Of a DNA stretch of 64,000 bases, positions 44,041 to 57,317 are shown one piece after another. A model generated the notes under the pieces. That model saw only the letters and a list, made by a program, of their open reading frames with translations. It did no database searches and was not told the origin of the DNA. Made by a program: the position numbers and the translations under genes. This DNA comes from Polytrichum commune (Eukaryota; Streptophyta; Polytrichopsida; Polytrichales; Polytrichaceae), in the NCBI GenBank assembly GCA_950295325.1, contig OX485804.1, positions 61,722,533 through 61,786,532 of the forward strand, read 5' to 3'. Every line of letters begins with the position of its first letter. Position 1 is the first letter of the stretch.

Positions 44041-46368
44041 AGGCCAACTTACTTAGGGCGGCCTTACACTAAAGCCCAAGGGCCCTTGACATGTGATATA
44101 CAAATAAATATCATTGGTCTCGAAGCTAGAGATAGTCACTATTTGCTTAACACTAGACTCTAAGGTCCTAAGGGACCAAAGACATTTGAATAGATGAAAA
44201 GAATCTACATGGCATCAAAAAACCATTCTCCATGTCTATGAGAATTTGCATCAAGGCCGCCTCAAAGAGGTGGGCCTAATGCAATATTTGGTAGACCATG
44301 GCAATAGAATGCATGAAAACACAAACACATTAAAAAAATAAAAAAATAAAAGGAAAAGCTCTAGATTGATGTCATCAAGTTTTCCTCGAATTCTTAATTT
44401 CTAGACCTTGGACTCTCTTTAATCTAGAAATTCAATAATGTGTGTTGGCATGTGAAAAAGGCTCAGTCTTTTAGAAGGTAAAGTCCATGATTGTATGGAT
44501 TCAACTCTCTGTAATGTTTGTATATCAAGTACATGTTACACAATCATGTGCAAACATCAAGATAAACCCAACAAATGAAGGTTCCTTTGTCTTCTCTCAT
44601 GTTGATCCCATAATGGTCTTATTTGCTCACAATGAAGAATACAAAGAGTAAAGTAAAAGTTAGAACAGATGTTTATCTATATTACAATTTGGGACTAGCA
44701 ATCATTGATGTAGTTGGGCAGCCACTAGCCCAACATGTAAGCAATGCAATCATTTTTCACTAGCGCAGCTTTAGGACCAGAGTCGAACACAATTATAGTT
44801 GGCTTGGTACAACAATAGGGCAAGGCATGCCAACACAAATGTTTTGTGGGTCAACTTGACAAGTTCTTTCACCTATGTCAAGAGTGGTCGGGATGGGTTT
44901 TTTTAAAGATTTTACTGTACTAGTAGTTCTAAATCATTACTATTTTCCAATTTTAAATTTATTTCTAAATTAGATCATATTTTCTAAATTCCAAAATTTC
45001 TATCATGGTAAATATCATCAAACATTGAACTTAATTTTAACCCTTTTTACATAGAAATTTAACATCAAAAGCTCCATGTTGTAGGTTACAACATTTCTAT
45101 TTGATTAAAAATTGTTCATCTGAAAGACTTCCAACCTAGGGGAAGGAGGTGGGTGATTTTCTTTTCTAAGAAAGAAGCAGAAGGTTTGAAGCACTTTTTA
45201 ATTCTACAATTTATACCATCCATAATTCATACATATGGGTGCTACATGCAAGTATATATACATGTGAAAAGCCCTAGATTTTGAGTGAAATGTAAGATGT
45301 CACATAAATATATAGACCACCATTTTGGAGTATCCATAAAATATGTTGTGGTCCCTCGACATTGTCCATTTGTCACCTTACACTAAACTCAAAGGCCCGT
45401 CAATTGCAAGACTGGATTTCTAATTAATAATCTCCACATACGATGTTTGGATGAATTTCATGGGCCCTTAAAAAGCTCGTGATCACGGCCAATGTCAAAG
45501 GAAATTTTGGACAAATCCGTCGAGATTCGAGTGTTTCCAAGTCCAACCAGTTCCATGTTGAAATCTCTCGGTTTTTCTTAATTAATTAACAATGTATGCT
45601 ACAAATTCCTCTTGCATAATTGGCAATTTGGCCTAACGTCTTTGAACTTGAACCGATTATTTCCGGAACTCAACCGGCTCATCGTTGACTAGCGGTTGGA
45701 TCTTGGTCCATGTGTAAAACGGCCTTCGGGATGCATGGCATCACTAGAAGACTTTATGGCATCATTCGGATAGACATAATGATTGATCTTCAAAATTAAT
45801 ACAACAGTTGGACTAATTTAGGAAAATTGCATCCAGTTGCCAAAGTTTGGTTGGGTGTTGCATGAGTTGGCATGCATATGCATGCCTTTGACCATGTTAT
45901 AAGGTGAGGAATGTTTGCTATTTCAAAAACATAATTAAGCACCTTGCAATGGTGACCGACTCATTGGGGGTTACTTTTAACCGTATTGTAGCTATGTTTA
46001 AATATACATTAGGAACTTTTTTATTTCATGTTGAACCACACATAACAATGCTAAGTGTCTTTTACGTTGTGGTGTGATGCGTTTAAGGGGCCCACCTTCC
46101 CTTGAAGTGGGCATGTATTCTTGGCTCTCAATTCCTTTGACGCTTCTTGGTTGGTTTTATGTTTCAGGTTTTGTTTCAACTAACATTATTAAGTGGGGAG
46201 AGCACGCTTTCTTTCTTTGGGAAGAGTCCCAGTTGGTTACCCTTGATTCTTGAATGAAAGTGTATGTTGTAGAATTTTTGTTTAACTTAAGTGGGTTTAA
46301 GCTACCGTAGCATGGCCTACGTGTCAGTTTGTATGATCCTTTGACAAGTGATGAAGTCAAATCTTACT
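44041..46368. other. AT-rich intergenic DNA with diverged repeats
   Basis: About 44940-45175 aligns weakly with 51240-51490 (shared ATGGTAAATAT, CAT.TTGTAG.TTA and AGACYTCCAAC). About 45520-45715 is a diverged copy of R6 (GTCCAAC..GTTCCATGTTG, ATTCCTCTTG, AACTCAACCGG). No gene recognised. Confidence 0.45.
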
Positions 46369-47003
46369 TACCGTAGCACCATAGCTGGTTCGTGCAAAAA
46401 TAATTCCCAAATTAAAAAACGAACAAGTTAGAAATTATGAACCCAATCAAATGGATAAGTGAAAAAATATATTAGGAAAAAAACTAATTAATGGAAATTT
46501 TGGATTCTTCTAAGCTCCAACCACGTCAATGCGCCATAAAAGGTTGCATGCTAACGCGTTAATGGCTCGGCGCCCTGCTCACTCAAAGCGGCAAACTCTC
46601 TTTCTATATCCATCTCCCTCTCCTCCTTACTAATAGGGATTAAAAAAATATTCAACCCGTTGTTGTTTTGGTGTTATTTCTAACACTCTTCTCACACATG
46701 TCAAAGTGCAAATACATACAAAAGACCTAACACATACATTGTGCAAAGACAAACAAGAGCCACACTAAGTAAGGTTAAGGTGGATACTTAGGTTTAAGGC
46801 CAGGAAGTCGCCATGAATGAATGAAAAAAACAATAACCTACTTCTAGTACTACTGAACCTTACTAAAAAAATGAATTAAATTATTTTAAATCATAGGACT
46901 AACGAAATTTCATAAATCATATTTTTAGTTGATGAACCTTATTTTTCAAAAAATAAATAAATATTTGTTTTGAGGTGCATGACCCAGCTATGGTGCTACA
47001 GTA
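46369..47003. mobile_element. TIR element of 635 bp, class unresolved
   Basis: The ends are inverted repeats of about 28 bp with four mismatches. The left starts TACCGTAGCACCATAGCTGG. The right reverse-complements to TACTGTAGCACCATAGCTGG. No convincing target duplication is visible. A GC-richer patch (46526-46600) lies inside. No transposase. A related TACCGTAGCATGG word occurs just upstream, near 46303. Confidence 0.65.
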
Positions 47004-47574
47004 GTCTATGAGGCTAAAACTAAGTGGAAGGTAATCCCCTATGTAGAGAAATTGAGAACATATACATGACAACAATGATAAGAAATATGTGGTGTGTTTT
47101 TGAAACTAGGTCATTTGAGAGAAGTGTGTATTTGCATGTCCCTATCATTGTTTTCCTTAACCATTCACATCAACAATGACCCCATCCAAAATTAAGATGA
47201 CTATTGATTGCATTCCTTGAATCGGACCATACATACATGCATACATCACAGTTGACAAAAGGAAAAATAAAAAATAAAAAAAATAAAAAAATAACATTAC
47301 ATATTCCTTTGCACAATGTTTGAAGGCCCATAAGGGACCTCTAAGATACTCAAGCAATTGATTTCAGCCTAAACCTAAAGTGGGAGGTTGTAGCCTACAC
47401 TAGGTTTGAAAGAGAACAAATGTCAATGGTCGATATGTTACATATTTTAAAGTCTTGCTCAACACTCACTCTATGTATAGAATATAAAGCCCAACTTCAT
47501 AACTTTTGGTGAAACATGCCCATGCATACTACAATCTCATCATAAGGTATGCATGTGTTCTTTGGTTACTTTTC
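47004..47574. other. Intergenic DNA
   Basis: (AAATA)n-like A-rich tract at 47262-47292. No gene recognised. Confidence 0.5.
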
Positions 47575-47960
47575 TTAATCAAACACCTAAATATGATTGG
47601 TGTGTGATTAGGTGAGATTCAAAGAACAAACACCTTAAAGACATATGTTTAAAGATATTAGGCTACATCTTCAAATTTTATCAACCACTTAACACTCAAT
47701 CGTGAACACACTTGGGAGGACTTATGTACTTTGTTAAGGAATCAATAAACGTGCAAATCTGATAACCGTAATTGAATCAAGAGAGGTCTGATTTTCAATC
47801 CAATTTTTGGGATGCTTCATCATAGAGTTGCTTATGCAACAGAACTATGAAGATGTAAATCTGATCACGCACAAGGGGAAAATTTTGAATTACACCCACA
47901 TACCTTGAAATCTAATGCATAATGCCAAGGCAATCTACTTGCATGAAATAAAATATTGTC
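47575..47960 (+). repeat. Single-arm copy of the 16.7-kb foldback
   Basis: 47575-47765 matches the left arm at 16685-16860 (TATGATTGGTGTGTGATTAG, CAAAGAACAAAC, TTGGGAGGAC). The inverted partner arm is absent. An ACACCCACATACCTTG word near 47896 is the inverse of a word at 16646. Confidence 0.5.
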
Positions 47961-47981
47961 ACTATGTGATGGAATGTACTA

Positions 47982-48460
47982 CATCATTTATGGTATCTAG
48001 TGCCACATGCATAATAGTGTCACTTACCCTAATTTGAAGCGTATGCTAGGTTACACTATTGACCAACAACTTCATAATTAGTGTCATCTCATAACACTCG
48101 GTGTTCAAGTGCGCTTACTAATATCTTTGCATGAGTACGTTCAATAAGTGATATGAGGTGTATGCCTATGTTACACAATGGTCTACAAGTTCACTAATTG
48201 TATTCACATGACACTTGACATTAGTATACTCAAGAATATCTTCCTCTTGCACACTAAAATATAAACACATAACACTTGCCATTGGTATGTTGAGTAATAT
48301 CTTCCCCTTACATTCCAAAACGCAAAAACTATCATCTCAAGTATCCCATTATGCTACGCTAAGTGTCATAATACAAATAACTTGTCACTTAGGAGAGTTA
48401 CCAATGTTGACGAAGAGTATCGTATTATCTCCTGAGAAATCCCAAATCATTCCTTCTCAC
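47982..48460. mobile_element. MITE, family M3, copy b (right end lost)
   Basis: Starts after TA (47980-47981) with CATCATTTATGGTATCTAG, then TGCCACATG. Aligns with 17351-17886 through TATGCTAGGTTACA, GAGGTGTATGCCTATGTT and CATAACACTTGCCATT. Alignment stops near 48460 without the right TIR. Confidence 0.7.
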
Positions 48461-49551
48461 AATCTCCTTCTTTGGTCACATGTGTAAAATGGCCCTCCAA
48501 TAGAGCGTATCTTATAGAGTTGGGATTGAAGGAGGGAAAGCTTTGCACATGCTACACACATATATGGTACCCAATGATGAACATTGTCAAGTATCATGCC
48601 GCCGGTACCAATGATTTAGGAATCATGCAAAAGTGCGAATTCTCATCAAAATAATTCTCACATCAATCTTAACACTATGCTTTCTACACATAAAGTTTCC
48701 AAGGACATTGTTGCCCACCTACTTTAATTCTTTCTCCCCCCGAACTTTGAGGCGCCATGGATTGTCAAGTGGGTCAGGTGTCATAACAAAAGCCAAATCA
48801 CATTGTCATATTCAGATGGTTGCTTGAACTATCACCTTGAGCGCTGAGCATGAATGGTGTTATTATATGCGAGAAGTTTCAAATGAGATTCATTGGCAAT
48901 TGATAGCGGATTCTAACGCGTCAAAGTACGTGCCATTTGAGTTCCTAATGCAAAAGTTATGAGGGTTCAAAGTGCTATTGGTAGTTGATTCAAATCCAAC
49001 GCAAAGAGTTTGCTATTAGTTTGATGGGAATTCTTATCATCGATATGTGTTTAATTGTACATGCTTTAGGGTGTTGATTTTGGGTGGCGTGTAGGGTAAT
49101 GTACGAGCTCAAATGGCCTTTCTCTGAGTCATGTGCAATGAGAGGAAAAACCATAAAATCTACTCAATTGCAATAGGATAATATTCTCCTTAAAACAAAT
49201 TCCTTTTTAAGTTAGCCACAAAGTATGGGGATAAATTGAGGTCATATTTGCCTAATGGTCCCTTGGTTGAGTGTAACAGGAAAGTCTTCAAGGACTTCTT
49301 TAAATTTTATGCTCCGACATGTTTCTTCTTTATATAACTAAAGAAAATTTGTGTCTCTTTTCACCTATATGCACACGCTTATCTAAGCACTCACTCATCT
49401 TACCACTTGTGTACTCCCCAAATATGATCAAACTCAAAAAAAGAACTAAAAAATTTCTACACAAAATTGCTTTGTTTTTATAGGTCTCTGACATACGTTT
49501 TGAAAGTAACAAATATGGGAGGTTCCTTCGAAATTTTGTTATATGATATGA
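48461..49551. other. Intergenic DNA
   Basis: No recognisable gene, RNA or repeat. All frames are short. Confidence 0.5.
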
Positions 49552-49553
49552 TA

Positions 49554-49762
49554 CAATACTAAATATAGTATTTAATGTCACTTACTCTTTGGAGTTACAC
49601 AATGTCATATTTAAAAAAAATTGATGTATTGTTTTACCAAGTAAAGTTGTTAAAGTTCTATAATGTCGAAACAACCAATTTGACATTTATTGAGATATAC
49701 AGTAAGTAATTGTAGCATTGCATTTCCAAATAGTAAATGACACGAAATACAATATTTAGGAG
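49554..49762. mobile_element. Tc1/mariner-like MITE, subfamily M1, copy b
   Basis: 209 bp between TA dinucleotides (49552-49553, 49763-49764). The left side reads CAATACTAAATATAGTATTT then AATGTCACTTACT. The right is its inverse, with GACACGAAATACAATATTTAG. Carries GGAGTTACACAATG and ACCAATTTGACATTTATTG as in copy a. Confidence 0.8.
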
Positions 49763-49834
49763 TAGAGTGGGGTTAGCACGGATTATTGTCCACAATCCAT
49801 GTGGGATATGTAAACTTGAGATGAAGCCATGGTA

Positions 49835-50302
49835 CACCGTTTAAGGTATTTAGTGTCACATGCGTAAGAGTGTCACGTGCCCTATAATGAGGCATGTGCT
49901 AGGTTACATTGATGATTAAAAACTTCACCATAAGTGTCAATATCATTGACATTATATCATGACAATGGTCTACAAGTTGATTAAAGTATACACAAGTGGC
50001 ACTCGCCATATGTATGCTCAAGAACATCTTCCTCTTGCATATTAAAATGTAAACACATGACACTTGCCATTAGTGCGCTCAAATATATCTTCTCCTTGCA
50101 TATTAATAAACCCGTTACCTAAAGCATCCCGTTGTGCTACTCTAAATGTCATAATATAGATAATTTTCACTTTAAAAAGTTAGTTGTGTTGATGAATGGA
50201 ATCATATTGGCAGTTGGATGTTGTGACACTTTGGAAACTTCTAGGCGTCTAGTTTAGGCCCTTTGCAAATAGTATACGTGACACCAAATAACCTAAACGG
50301 TG
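49835..50302. mobile_element. TA-flanked MITE, family M3, copy c (internally deleted)
   Basis: 468 bp between TA dinucleotides (49833-49834, 50303-50304). Left end CACCGTTTAAGGTATTTAG; right end reverse-complements to CACCGTTTAGGTTATTTGG. Same interior as copy a, but shorter by about 70 bp. Confidence 0.8.
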
Positions 50303-50304
50303 TA

Positions 50305-52124
50305 ATGAATACAAGAACCAAAAAGGACATCACAACCCCTACCCCACACATACACATGTCATATACCATCTCTATACAATGAACAACGTGATGGTGGTGG
50401 TGGTGGTGGTGGTGATGAGGCTGTTGTCTCACCGTTCCCTACAGTTGCGGTTGTGCCATCCCAACTTCACAGTAGTTGCAGTTGGCATGGACAACCGCTT
50501 ATGGATCATGTAGGTGGTCCCCATGAGAGCATGTAAGGGGCTTGGGTGGCTAGCTAGAGGGGACAAGGGGCACCATTGGAGGGACTCACACACATGTGTA
50601 CGTTTACGACTTATGGTTGCATGCACATTCCCATATTATGAGGTCCATAAAATAACATAGATTGGTAAGGTGAGTGATAAGGTGATATGTCTACCACATT
50701 CTCACAAGTGTGGGCATGTAAGTTATCGGTTGCAACTTCTACCGAGTGCTGATTGGTTGATTAGACATGAGTGGGTTATAACCTAGGAGGAATCGAAAAG
50801 AGAGTGCAATTTCCTACGGACTGTGTTCTCTTTAGATGGAAAAAAAATAAAAAATTGCAGCGAATCTAGGTACCCACTTGAGTCATTACTAGCATATGGG
50901 TTCTACGCAATTGTCCCACGTCGATGAAGGAACAATGCAAATATATCACTGTGCTAGATTTGTAAATTTTCCAGTTACATAAGATAAGTTTTCAGTGACG
51001 AAGGTCAATTGCCGAGAACTCGTATACTTGTAGTGGGTGCGCAAATTCTTTTTCTTTTTCTTTTTCCCTCTCACATTACATTTTTCTAAAGGAGGACACA
51101 TCAACCTCATATTCAACAATGCACACTTCAATATGCACATAAGTGTGTGTGTGCGTGTGTGCGCATGTGTGTGTGTAGAGGGTGAACATGTAATAAGTTG
51201 CTAGTTGCAGAGAAATCATTTGGAATTTAAAAAATTTGATAATCTAAAATGTTTATCTATGCTTATTTTTATGTTTTGAAACCAATTAAATTGTTCATGG
51301 TAAATATTGCGGGCCGTGGTATTGAGCTTATTTAAACCAAACAAATTTGAGTTTGATATTGAAAGTGTATACTAGTTATTAACCCATAGTGTTTTAACAT
51401 GGATGTCCACATTGTAGATTATAATACTTTTATCTTCTTGTACATATGTTGTAACTAAAAGACCTCCAACTTAGGAGAACGAGGTGCATATAGCACTAGA
51501 GCATGACAAATGTAAGTAGGGTTGTGCATTGTTTTCATGCACATTGGTGTAGAATGTGGTCAAACCATAGGGCTCAGGGGTCACTTGGAGATATATTATA
51601 GGGTTCATATAATCCTTGGACCTAAAAATCATAAACGATTAATTATAGAGAATATTGACACTACTATGAATCCGTCACGATTTGTAAATTTTGCGCATGA
51701 GTGCTAGGGGCCGGGACGCCATGGGTTTAAGCTAGTCCCATACATACTAGCCAAGCCACCCTCGACAATCAATCAAACAAGCATGATAAGAAACTTACAA
51801 ACCTTCATCAAAACCTAGCATGACAAACTCACAAACCTCCTCAAGTCATGTATACATATGCACCACCTCACATTGACCATTGTTGTCACACAAAACAATA
51901 GTCCCCAAGCAAACACCACCCCGCCATGGATCCTAACATGTAAATGCATTTCCACACAATAAACATGCATGGCGAAGCTATGACTGAACATTGTATGCAT
52001 ATAAGATGCTTCCATGGAATAGACCGGACCCCTAATACCAACACCTAACCTTAAAATCCAATTTATCAAATATGCATTCATCCACAATAGATACATAGAT
52101 AGAGCCATAACTTTTTTTTAAAGA
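50305..52124. other. Intergenic DNA with (GGT)n and diverged repeats
   Basis: (GGT)n at 50392-50414, whose reverse frames give poly-His artefacts. R4 copy b at about 50870-51005. (TG)n at 51144-51176. The partner of 44940-45175 lies at about 51240-51490. No gene. Confidence 0.5.
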
Positions 52125-52985
52125 AAAAGAAAAAAACCAAATACAACCCCTTAATAGAAACCATCAAAGCTCAAGTTGGCAAGTTAGCCCTCTCATAGTA
52201 ATCACTATGTAAGAAGAGAAATAAACACCCAAAAATTAACCAACTAGGAAACATGTAGTGCCCTCCCTCGATTGTGAAGAAATCAATGAATGAGATACAC
52301 CTAATTGTCATCAGAAACCTCACATACCATGTCCTGAGCAAACGGATTCTAGAGGCTTAACACCCCCCCCCCCCCACCCCATGGAACACTTGACTCACTA
52401 CTCCCATACCATTATCATAGAGCCCACCTATTGAAAGGTAGGCGAGAAGCCCTACTCTAGTCGAATCACATCATGATATGTGTCATTTCGGTATCCCCTT
52501 TACAAACCTTACCATATGCCACTCAAATTTACGTGTCCAAACAAAAAAGGTGACCACATAAGGCCCACATACCTTAGGGTATGTAGACCCGTAATTGAAC
52601 ACTTATCTTATGCAAATGCTATATTTGAGTGGTATATGACTTGTAGTTAGGAACAAACACCAAAAAGACACATGTTACAATGAGATTGGACTATATGCTT
52701 AAAATGTGTACACCATTCTAGATTCAATTGTTAACACAATTGGAAGAAAAAAATGTGACTGCTCAAAGAGAAAGAAGAAGCTTCACTTTGACCTCTTGCA
52801 ATTGTTGCATCTTAACTCCAATTTCGAGAATTAAAAAAAAGACAATGTTCATAAATCACAATTGCTAACCATATGAGACAATTGGCAATCCCATCCAATG
52901 GTGAAAAGTGGATGTGGAGTTGGAGGTGTTCGTTACAAGCCCGCATACCTTAGTAGGTAGTAGGGGGAAGATTATGCCTTGGGAT
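52125..52985. repeat. Dispersed repeat R1, copy b (empty site)
   Basis: Uninterrupted partner of 27060-28860. GAGATACA occurs once (52292-52299), followed directly by CCTAATTG, which fixes the insertion point and TSD of the 912-bp element. Contains 13 C at 52363-52375, at the same place as the C run in copy a. Confidence 0.85.
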
Positions 52986-54081
52986 TCCAAACCCACTTCG
53001 ACTTTGGGATAATATGTTCCCGAGGATGTTGAAAGACTTAGCTAGAACCCTTGATGTTGCCTACTAAGACATTTCCGGTAAATTCGAGGCAATGTGGTGT
53101 GTTAGTGGGCTCATTGCCACTCGAAGTAATCTAAAAATCACCTGAAAAATTAGACCTTAGATGGGTCACTACTACTTGATTCCCCTTGGTCCCTTGGTGG
53201 GAGTTCCCCTTGTTGGTTGTATTTGGGTTACTTTGGTTTCTCCTTGCAATTGAATGTGCTCAATTTGTATGAATAAAATATAATAAAAGGAACACCAATG
53301 TTTGGTTACACTAACGTGAATGGGAGCTTGTTCTTCCTAACTTTGATTGTGTTTTATCAAGCTTCAAGGTAGGAGTAATTCTTTGTTTCAGAGGGTGGGC
53401 TCTCTTACGTAGTACATGCAGGTGTTGGGCTGGAGACATTGCCTTCTGACGGGTCTACTCGATTTATTTGTTGTCTAGCTTCCTCTTGTTTAGGACTAGG
53501 TAGGTGAGGTGAATAGTGGATATTTGATGCATATGTTTCATGAGTTTTTTGTTTTTTTTGTTTTTTTTTGTTTTCCCCTTCCCATGTGGGGGTATGTTGA
53601 GATTTTAAATGCTTGCTTTGATGGTTGGTGGGTAGCTCCTCTTACGTCGGCTGAGATGGTGATAAGAGGATTAACTTTCCAGCGAGTTGTTGTGAGCTCT
53701 CAATTTTCACCGAAAAGTAAAAAAAGGAAAAGAGAAGAGAAGAGAAGAGAAGACGTAAGTTCCCTTGAAGGGCTGACAATTGATTTCGTCAAGTAAGGTG
53801 GCCACGAATCGGCAATAATCGCGGCACTTAACTTTTGTAGTTGTAACATAGTGTCCCTTTTTGTGTTTTCATGCACGAGCGTAATAATGTGGGAATTGGG
53901 GCATGGGCTGAGTGCTGGCTGTGCATGAAGCCACTCCGACTGTACGAAGGCCATGGCCTTACACTTTGGGAATCTACTTACAAGCTTCGCAAACAAACAC
54001 ATGCGGACAAACCATTTGGAGCCAGGAGCATACGGAGCTTGCTGCTCTTGTTGTTGTTGTTGTTGTTTATTACACCATATG

Positions 54082-54118
<37 letters not shown>

Positions 54119-54382
54119 ATTTCTACGTATAGTGTTTAAATCATTGCCGTGGTGATGGCACATCACCAAGTTGATCATGTAGCTACTCACTAACTAACTT
54201 GCTTCACTTCCCTCATAATGAGGCCGCCCCAAGTTGGGCATGATTCAGTGCATATATTTTATTTGTAAATGTTGTGTATGACAAGTTTGATGGGCTTGCT
54301 CAGCCGAGTCCCAATGCACACCAACGTAAGTTCCTCTTGGCAAAATAAGAATCAGTTCATGCTAGGTGGGGTTAGGAATAAG
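52986..54382. other. Repeat-poor intergenic stretch
   Basis: No dispersed repeat was recognised here. Contains T/G tracts at 53545-53575, (AGAAG)n at 53729-53754, (GTT)n at 54049-54066 and (TG)n(TA)n at 54084-54117. A frame at 53871-54059 (AWAECWLCMKPLRLYEGHGL) is slightly protein-like but unrecognised. A host gene may be present with introns, but I cannot define exons. Confidence 0.4.
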
Positions 54383-54883
54383 TCAGATAGTATTCCGAAT
54401 TATACCTTGCTTATTTTCTCTTGTCAATAGTTTCAGCCTAATAAACTCAGGTGAGACACTCTCACCATTATTATTATTATTATTAGAAGAAGAATGGAAC
54501 GGTTGACAACAATTGAATAATGTTACGAGTGGATGACACTCACGAGACCGGGAAAAGAATGTAAGCCAATAATAATAGTAGTGTAGATGTTTCAGCATCA
54601 ATGTGAACATGAACCCATTCTCTTTATGTTGATCATGTGTGATGAAGCTAAGGAAAGGTGTATTGCCTTCCTTTTGGAAGGTGGGGTTTATGGAGCTGGG
54701 AGGGAGTGGTAGAACTGGACTTGATGAGATTTTGGAGTCCGATCTTCTTTGTTTTTGACAAATACATGGCAAATAATCCACAAACCAAAAGACGCGTGAG
54801 AAAATGTGGGTTTTCGTTACCTTTCTATTGAGTAGGGTGGGAGAACGCATGAAAGTGTTACTCATCACGTCTCCTTCATTCAA
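54383..54883 (-). CDS. Longest open frame in the window, unknown, doubtful
   Basis: 166 codons on the minus strand, starting MNEGDVMSNTFMRSPTLLN. It includes poly-Asn (from (TTA)n at 54467-54485) and HYYYYW from simple sequence. No domain, signal peptide or membrane segment was recognised. An open frame of this length is unusual here, but composition and simple-sequence content argue against a conserved protein. Confidence 0.2.
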   Translation of the reverse strand: MNEGDVMSNTFMRSPTLLNRKVTKTHIFSRVFWFVDYLPCICQKQRRSDSKISSSPVLPLPPSSINPTFQKEGNTPFLSFITHDQHKENGFMFTLMLKHLHYYYYWLTFFSRSRECHPLVTLFNCCQPFHSSSNNNNNNGESVSPEFIRLKLLTRENKQGIIRNTI

Positions 54884-54936
54884 GGGTCAGTAGTAAACGA
54901 CTTTTACTGATCTCCAGCTAGAGGTGGAGAAGGCTA

Positions 54937-55153
54937 CACTGATTATCCCAATTAGTGTGTGTTACTATTTGGAGTTACGCAGTGCTATAAGTATTTATTG
55001 AGGATCTAATATTTTACCAAGCAAAGTCATGTATGTGTTAGAATGTTTGAACAACCTATTGAACCTCTTTTAGTAAAAATAGAACTCTTGAGTGAGAGGT
55101 TATTGCATTGCGTATCTCTGAACAATAGCACGCACGGATTGGGATAATCAGTG
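54937..55153. mobile_element. Tc1/mariner-like MITE, subfamily M2, copy b
   Basis: 217 bp between TA dinucleotides (54935-54936, 55154-55155). Ends CACTGATTATCCCAATTAG and, reverse-complemented, CACTGATTATCCCAATCCG. Contains GGAGTTACGCAGTGCTATAA and GGTTATTGCATTGCGTA. Close partner of 5392-5609. Confidence 0.85.
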
Positions 55154-55155
55154 TA

Positions 55156-57300
55156 TTGTTGGGGTTAACTTGCTATGAACTTAACCTTTTATTGTCGGAG
55201 GGTGCATTCAAGTGAACTTGGAACTTTCATGCCAGCGTTGATGTTGAGAACAATTCAACTCACTACCACTAGCATATTTTTTGATTAGCCACTTGTATCA
55301 GGTTGTGGTAACCAACTCCACTATGAAGATATGAAGAGAAAAATCCTTTCTTTCCAATAATATTGAGAAGATCCATTAGTTGCAAAGTTGGAGTTCCTAA
55401 GTTGGACTAGCTAGTGAAATATTGGTTCTAAATTTTGGCGGTGGAATCAAGAGGAATTCAACTTTAGAAAGAATTATTTAGGTTAGACATATGAGAACAT
55501 TTGAAATTCCGAACTTGGAGATTATATACCTACTGTAGAGGTAATAAAAAACTCATTGACTGCAAGATGATTATCTCTCGTAATGAGGTTGAATGCCAAC
55601 TTTGATACATTTTTGGCTTGGGGTGTTGCGCACACTACTATGGTTGATCCCTGTCATTAAAACACCCAAGGCTTGAAAATGCATTTCCTCCTAGTGATCT
55701 TCAATTAGCTTACAAACACATGGAGCATTTTTCTCTAAATTTAACAAAATCAACTGAAATTTGCACCTTCTATTCTTGAAACATTAAAGAATCCCCATGC
55801 CATGTGAAGTTCAAGATGAAAACGTTAGGTAGCTCCTTGGTGGCTTCTCTTTTTGAGAGAGATCTCATGGGGCTCTCGGTGGCATTGAAGGGTTAATGTT
55901 CAACACCCCTGAACCCCTAATGTCCCACGAGGACATTGTAGTCCAAATAAAAGGGATGGATGGGGATGCAAATGACATCATTTTCCCCCAAACAACTTTG
56001 TGGTAATAGATGGCATATGTATCTACTTGGGACCACAAAATATGAATCACGATTTTCATGAGTTACCATTTTGATCACAAGTGTGTTGAAAAGTGTTGTC
56101 CATCCAATGAACATTTTTTAATAGAGTTAATGCAATGAAATCGGAAAATCTTTCATAAGGAGAGGATTCTGTGTCCATTTTTAAAGTTCTCGATTTTTTG
56201 TTATTGTAAATAAGGCTACATTGAAAAAATTCATGTAGTTATACATGATGTGGACTCTATAATGATCCCAAAATGATTCAAAATTACTTAATCATACATA
56301 GGTCATAAGAAATGCACATCAAACTACAATCGATTAGACTTGATATAAAAAACCTTTTTCAATATTATGTATAACAAAGAGAAATTTCACTCATGTATGT
56401 CTTTTTCTTTCCCTAACATTCACAAATAACCATAATAAACTCCCATGTCTGAAACATCATAGTCTTACGTGTGCTTAAGATCACACCTTTTTATTCATAA
56501 ATTCTAATGCTATATAATCTTTGATTTATGAAAGATTTATCTAAACTTGAACTAACAAAAGTGCTTGCATGGAGTCCACCAAGTTATTTGAGAGCATCAA
56601 CCATATGGATTTGATCTTTAGATTGCTGCCAACAAGTTTGCTTCACAAAATCTTGACTTTCTAGTCTTGTAACCTAAATTTGACAACACTTGACTTCAAA
56701 TGTTTGCTATTATGTGCAAAAGGGTTGAACCTTCATGGGTCGAAACCACCTCAAGGAAATATGTTCCAAGAAGTACATTTTTTTGAAGGTCCCCTCTATT
56801 GCATAATAATATTCAATCCTAGTGTTGAATTATGTATTTAAAAAACCTACATACTATAAATAAATAAAATCTGCCATAGTGTTGTTCAATGTGAAGACTT
56901 CCCGTATTCAACTTTGAATCTGGTTAACCAACATGTATTCTCTTTAAAGCCATAGCATAGTTCTCAAAAGATTCATGGACCCACATAAGCCCTTACATCT
57001 AGGGATGAGTAATGCTACACAATCTTTAATAAAACTTGGGGTTTGTTTACGCAAAAACCATTAGGTCATGGCTCATGAGGATCCTTGAATTCTCATTGGA
57101 TGCGAGTGAACACCTTAGGTTTACATGAGGGTAATTTTGGACCACAACCCATAACATGTTCAGTGGATGAAAATCTACATGAAATCCCACATGCCAAGTT
57201 TAAATAATGTTGGCCATGTTTGTAGGGAAATTTTCAAGGTAACCCTGAAGCTCCAAAAGACTTTCTTATTTAATCGCACTCTTATATTCGCTTAATTGAA
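55156..57300. other. AT-rich intergenic DNA
   Basis: No recognisable gene or repeat. It leads into the gypsy remnant. Confidence 0.5.
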
Positions 57301-57317
57301 GGTTCAGGAGAGCTTGA

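Noticed and set aside
50392-50414. Poly-His frame on the minus strand
   Set aside because: It comes from a (GGT)n microsatellite and has no supporting protein context.
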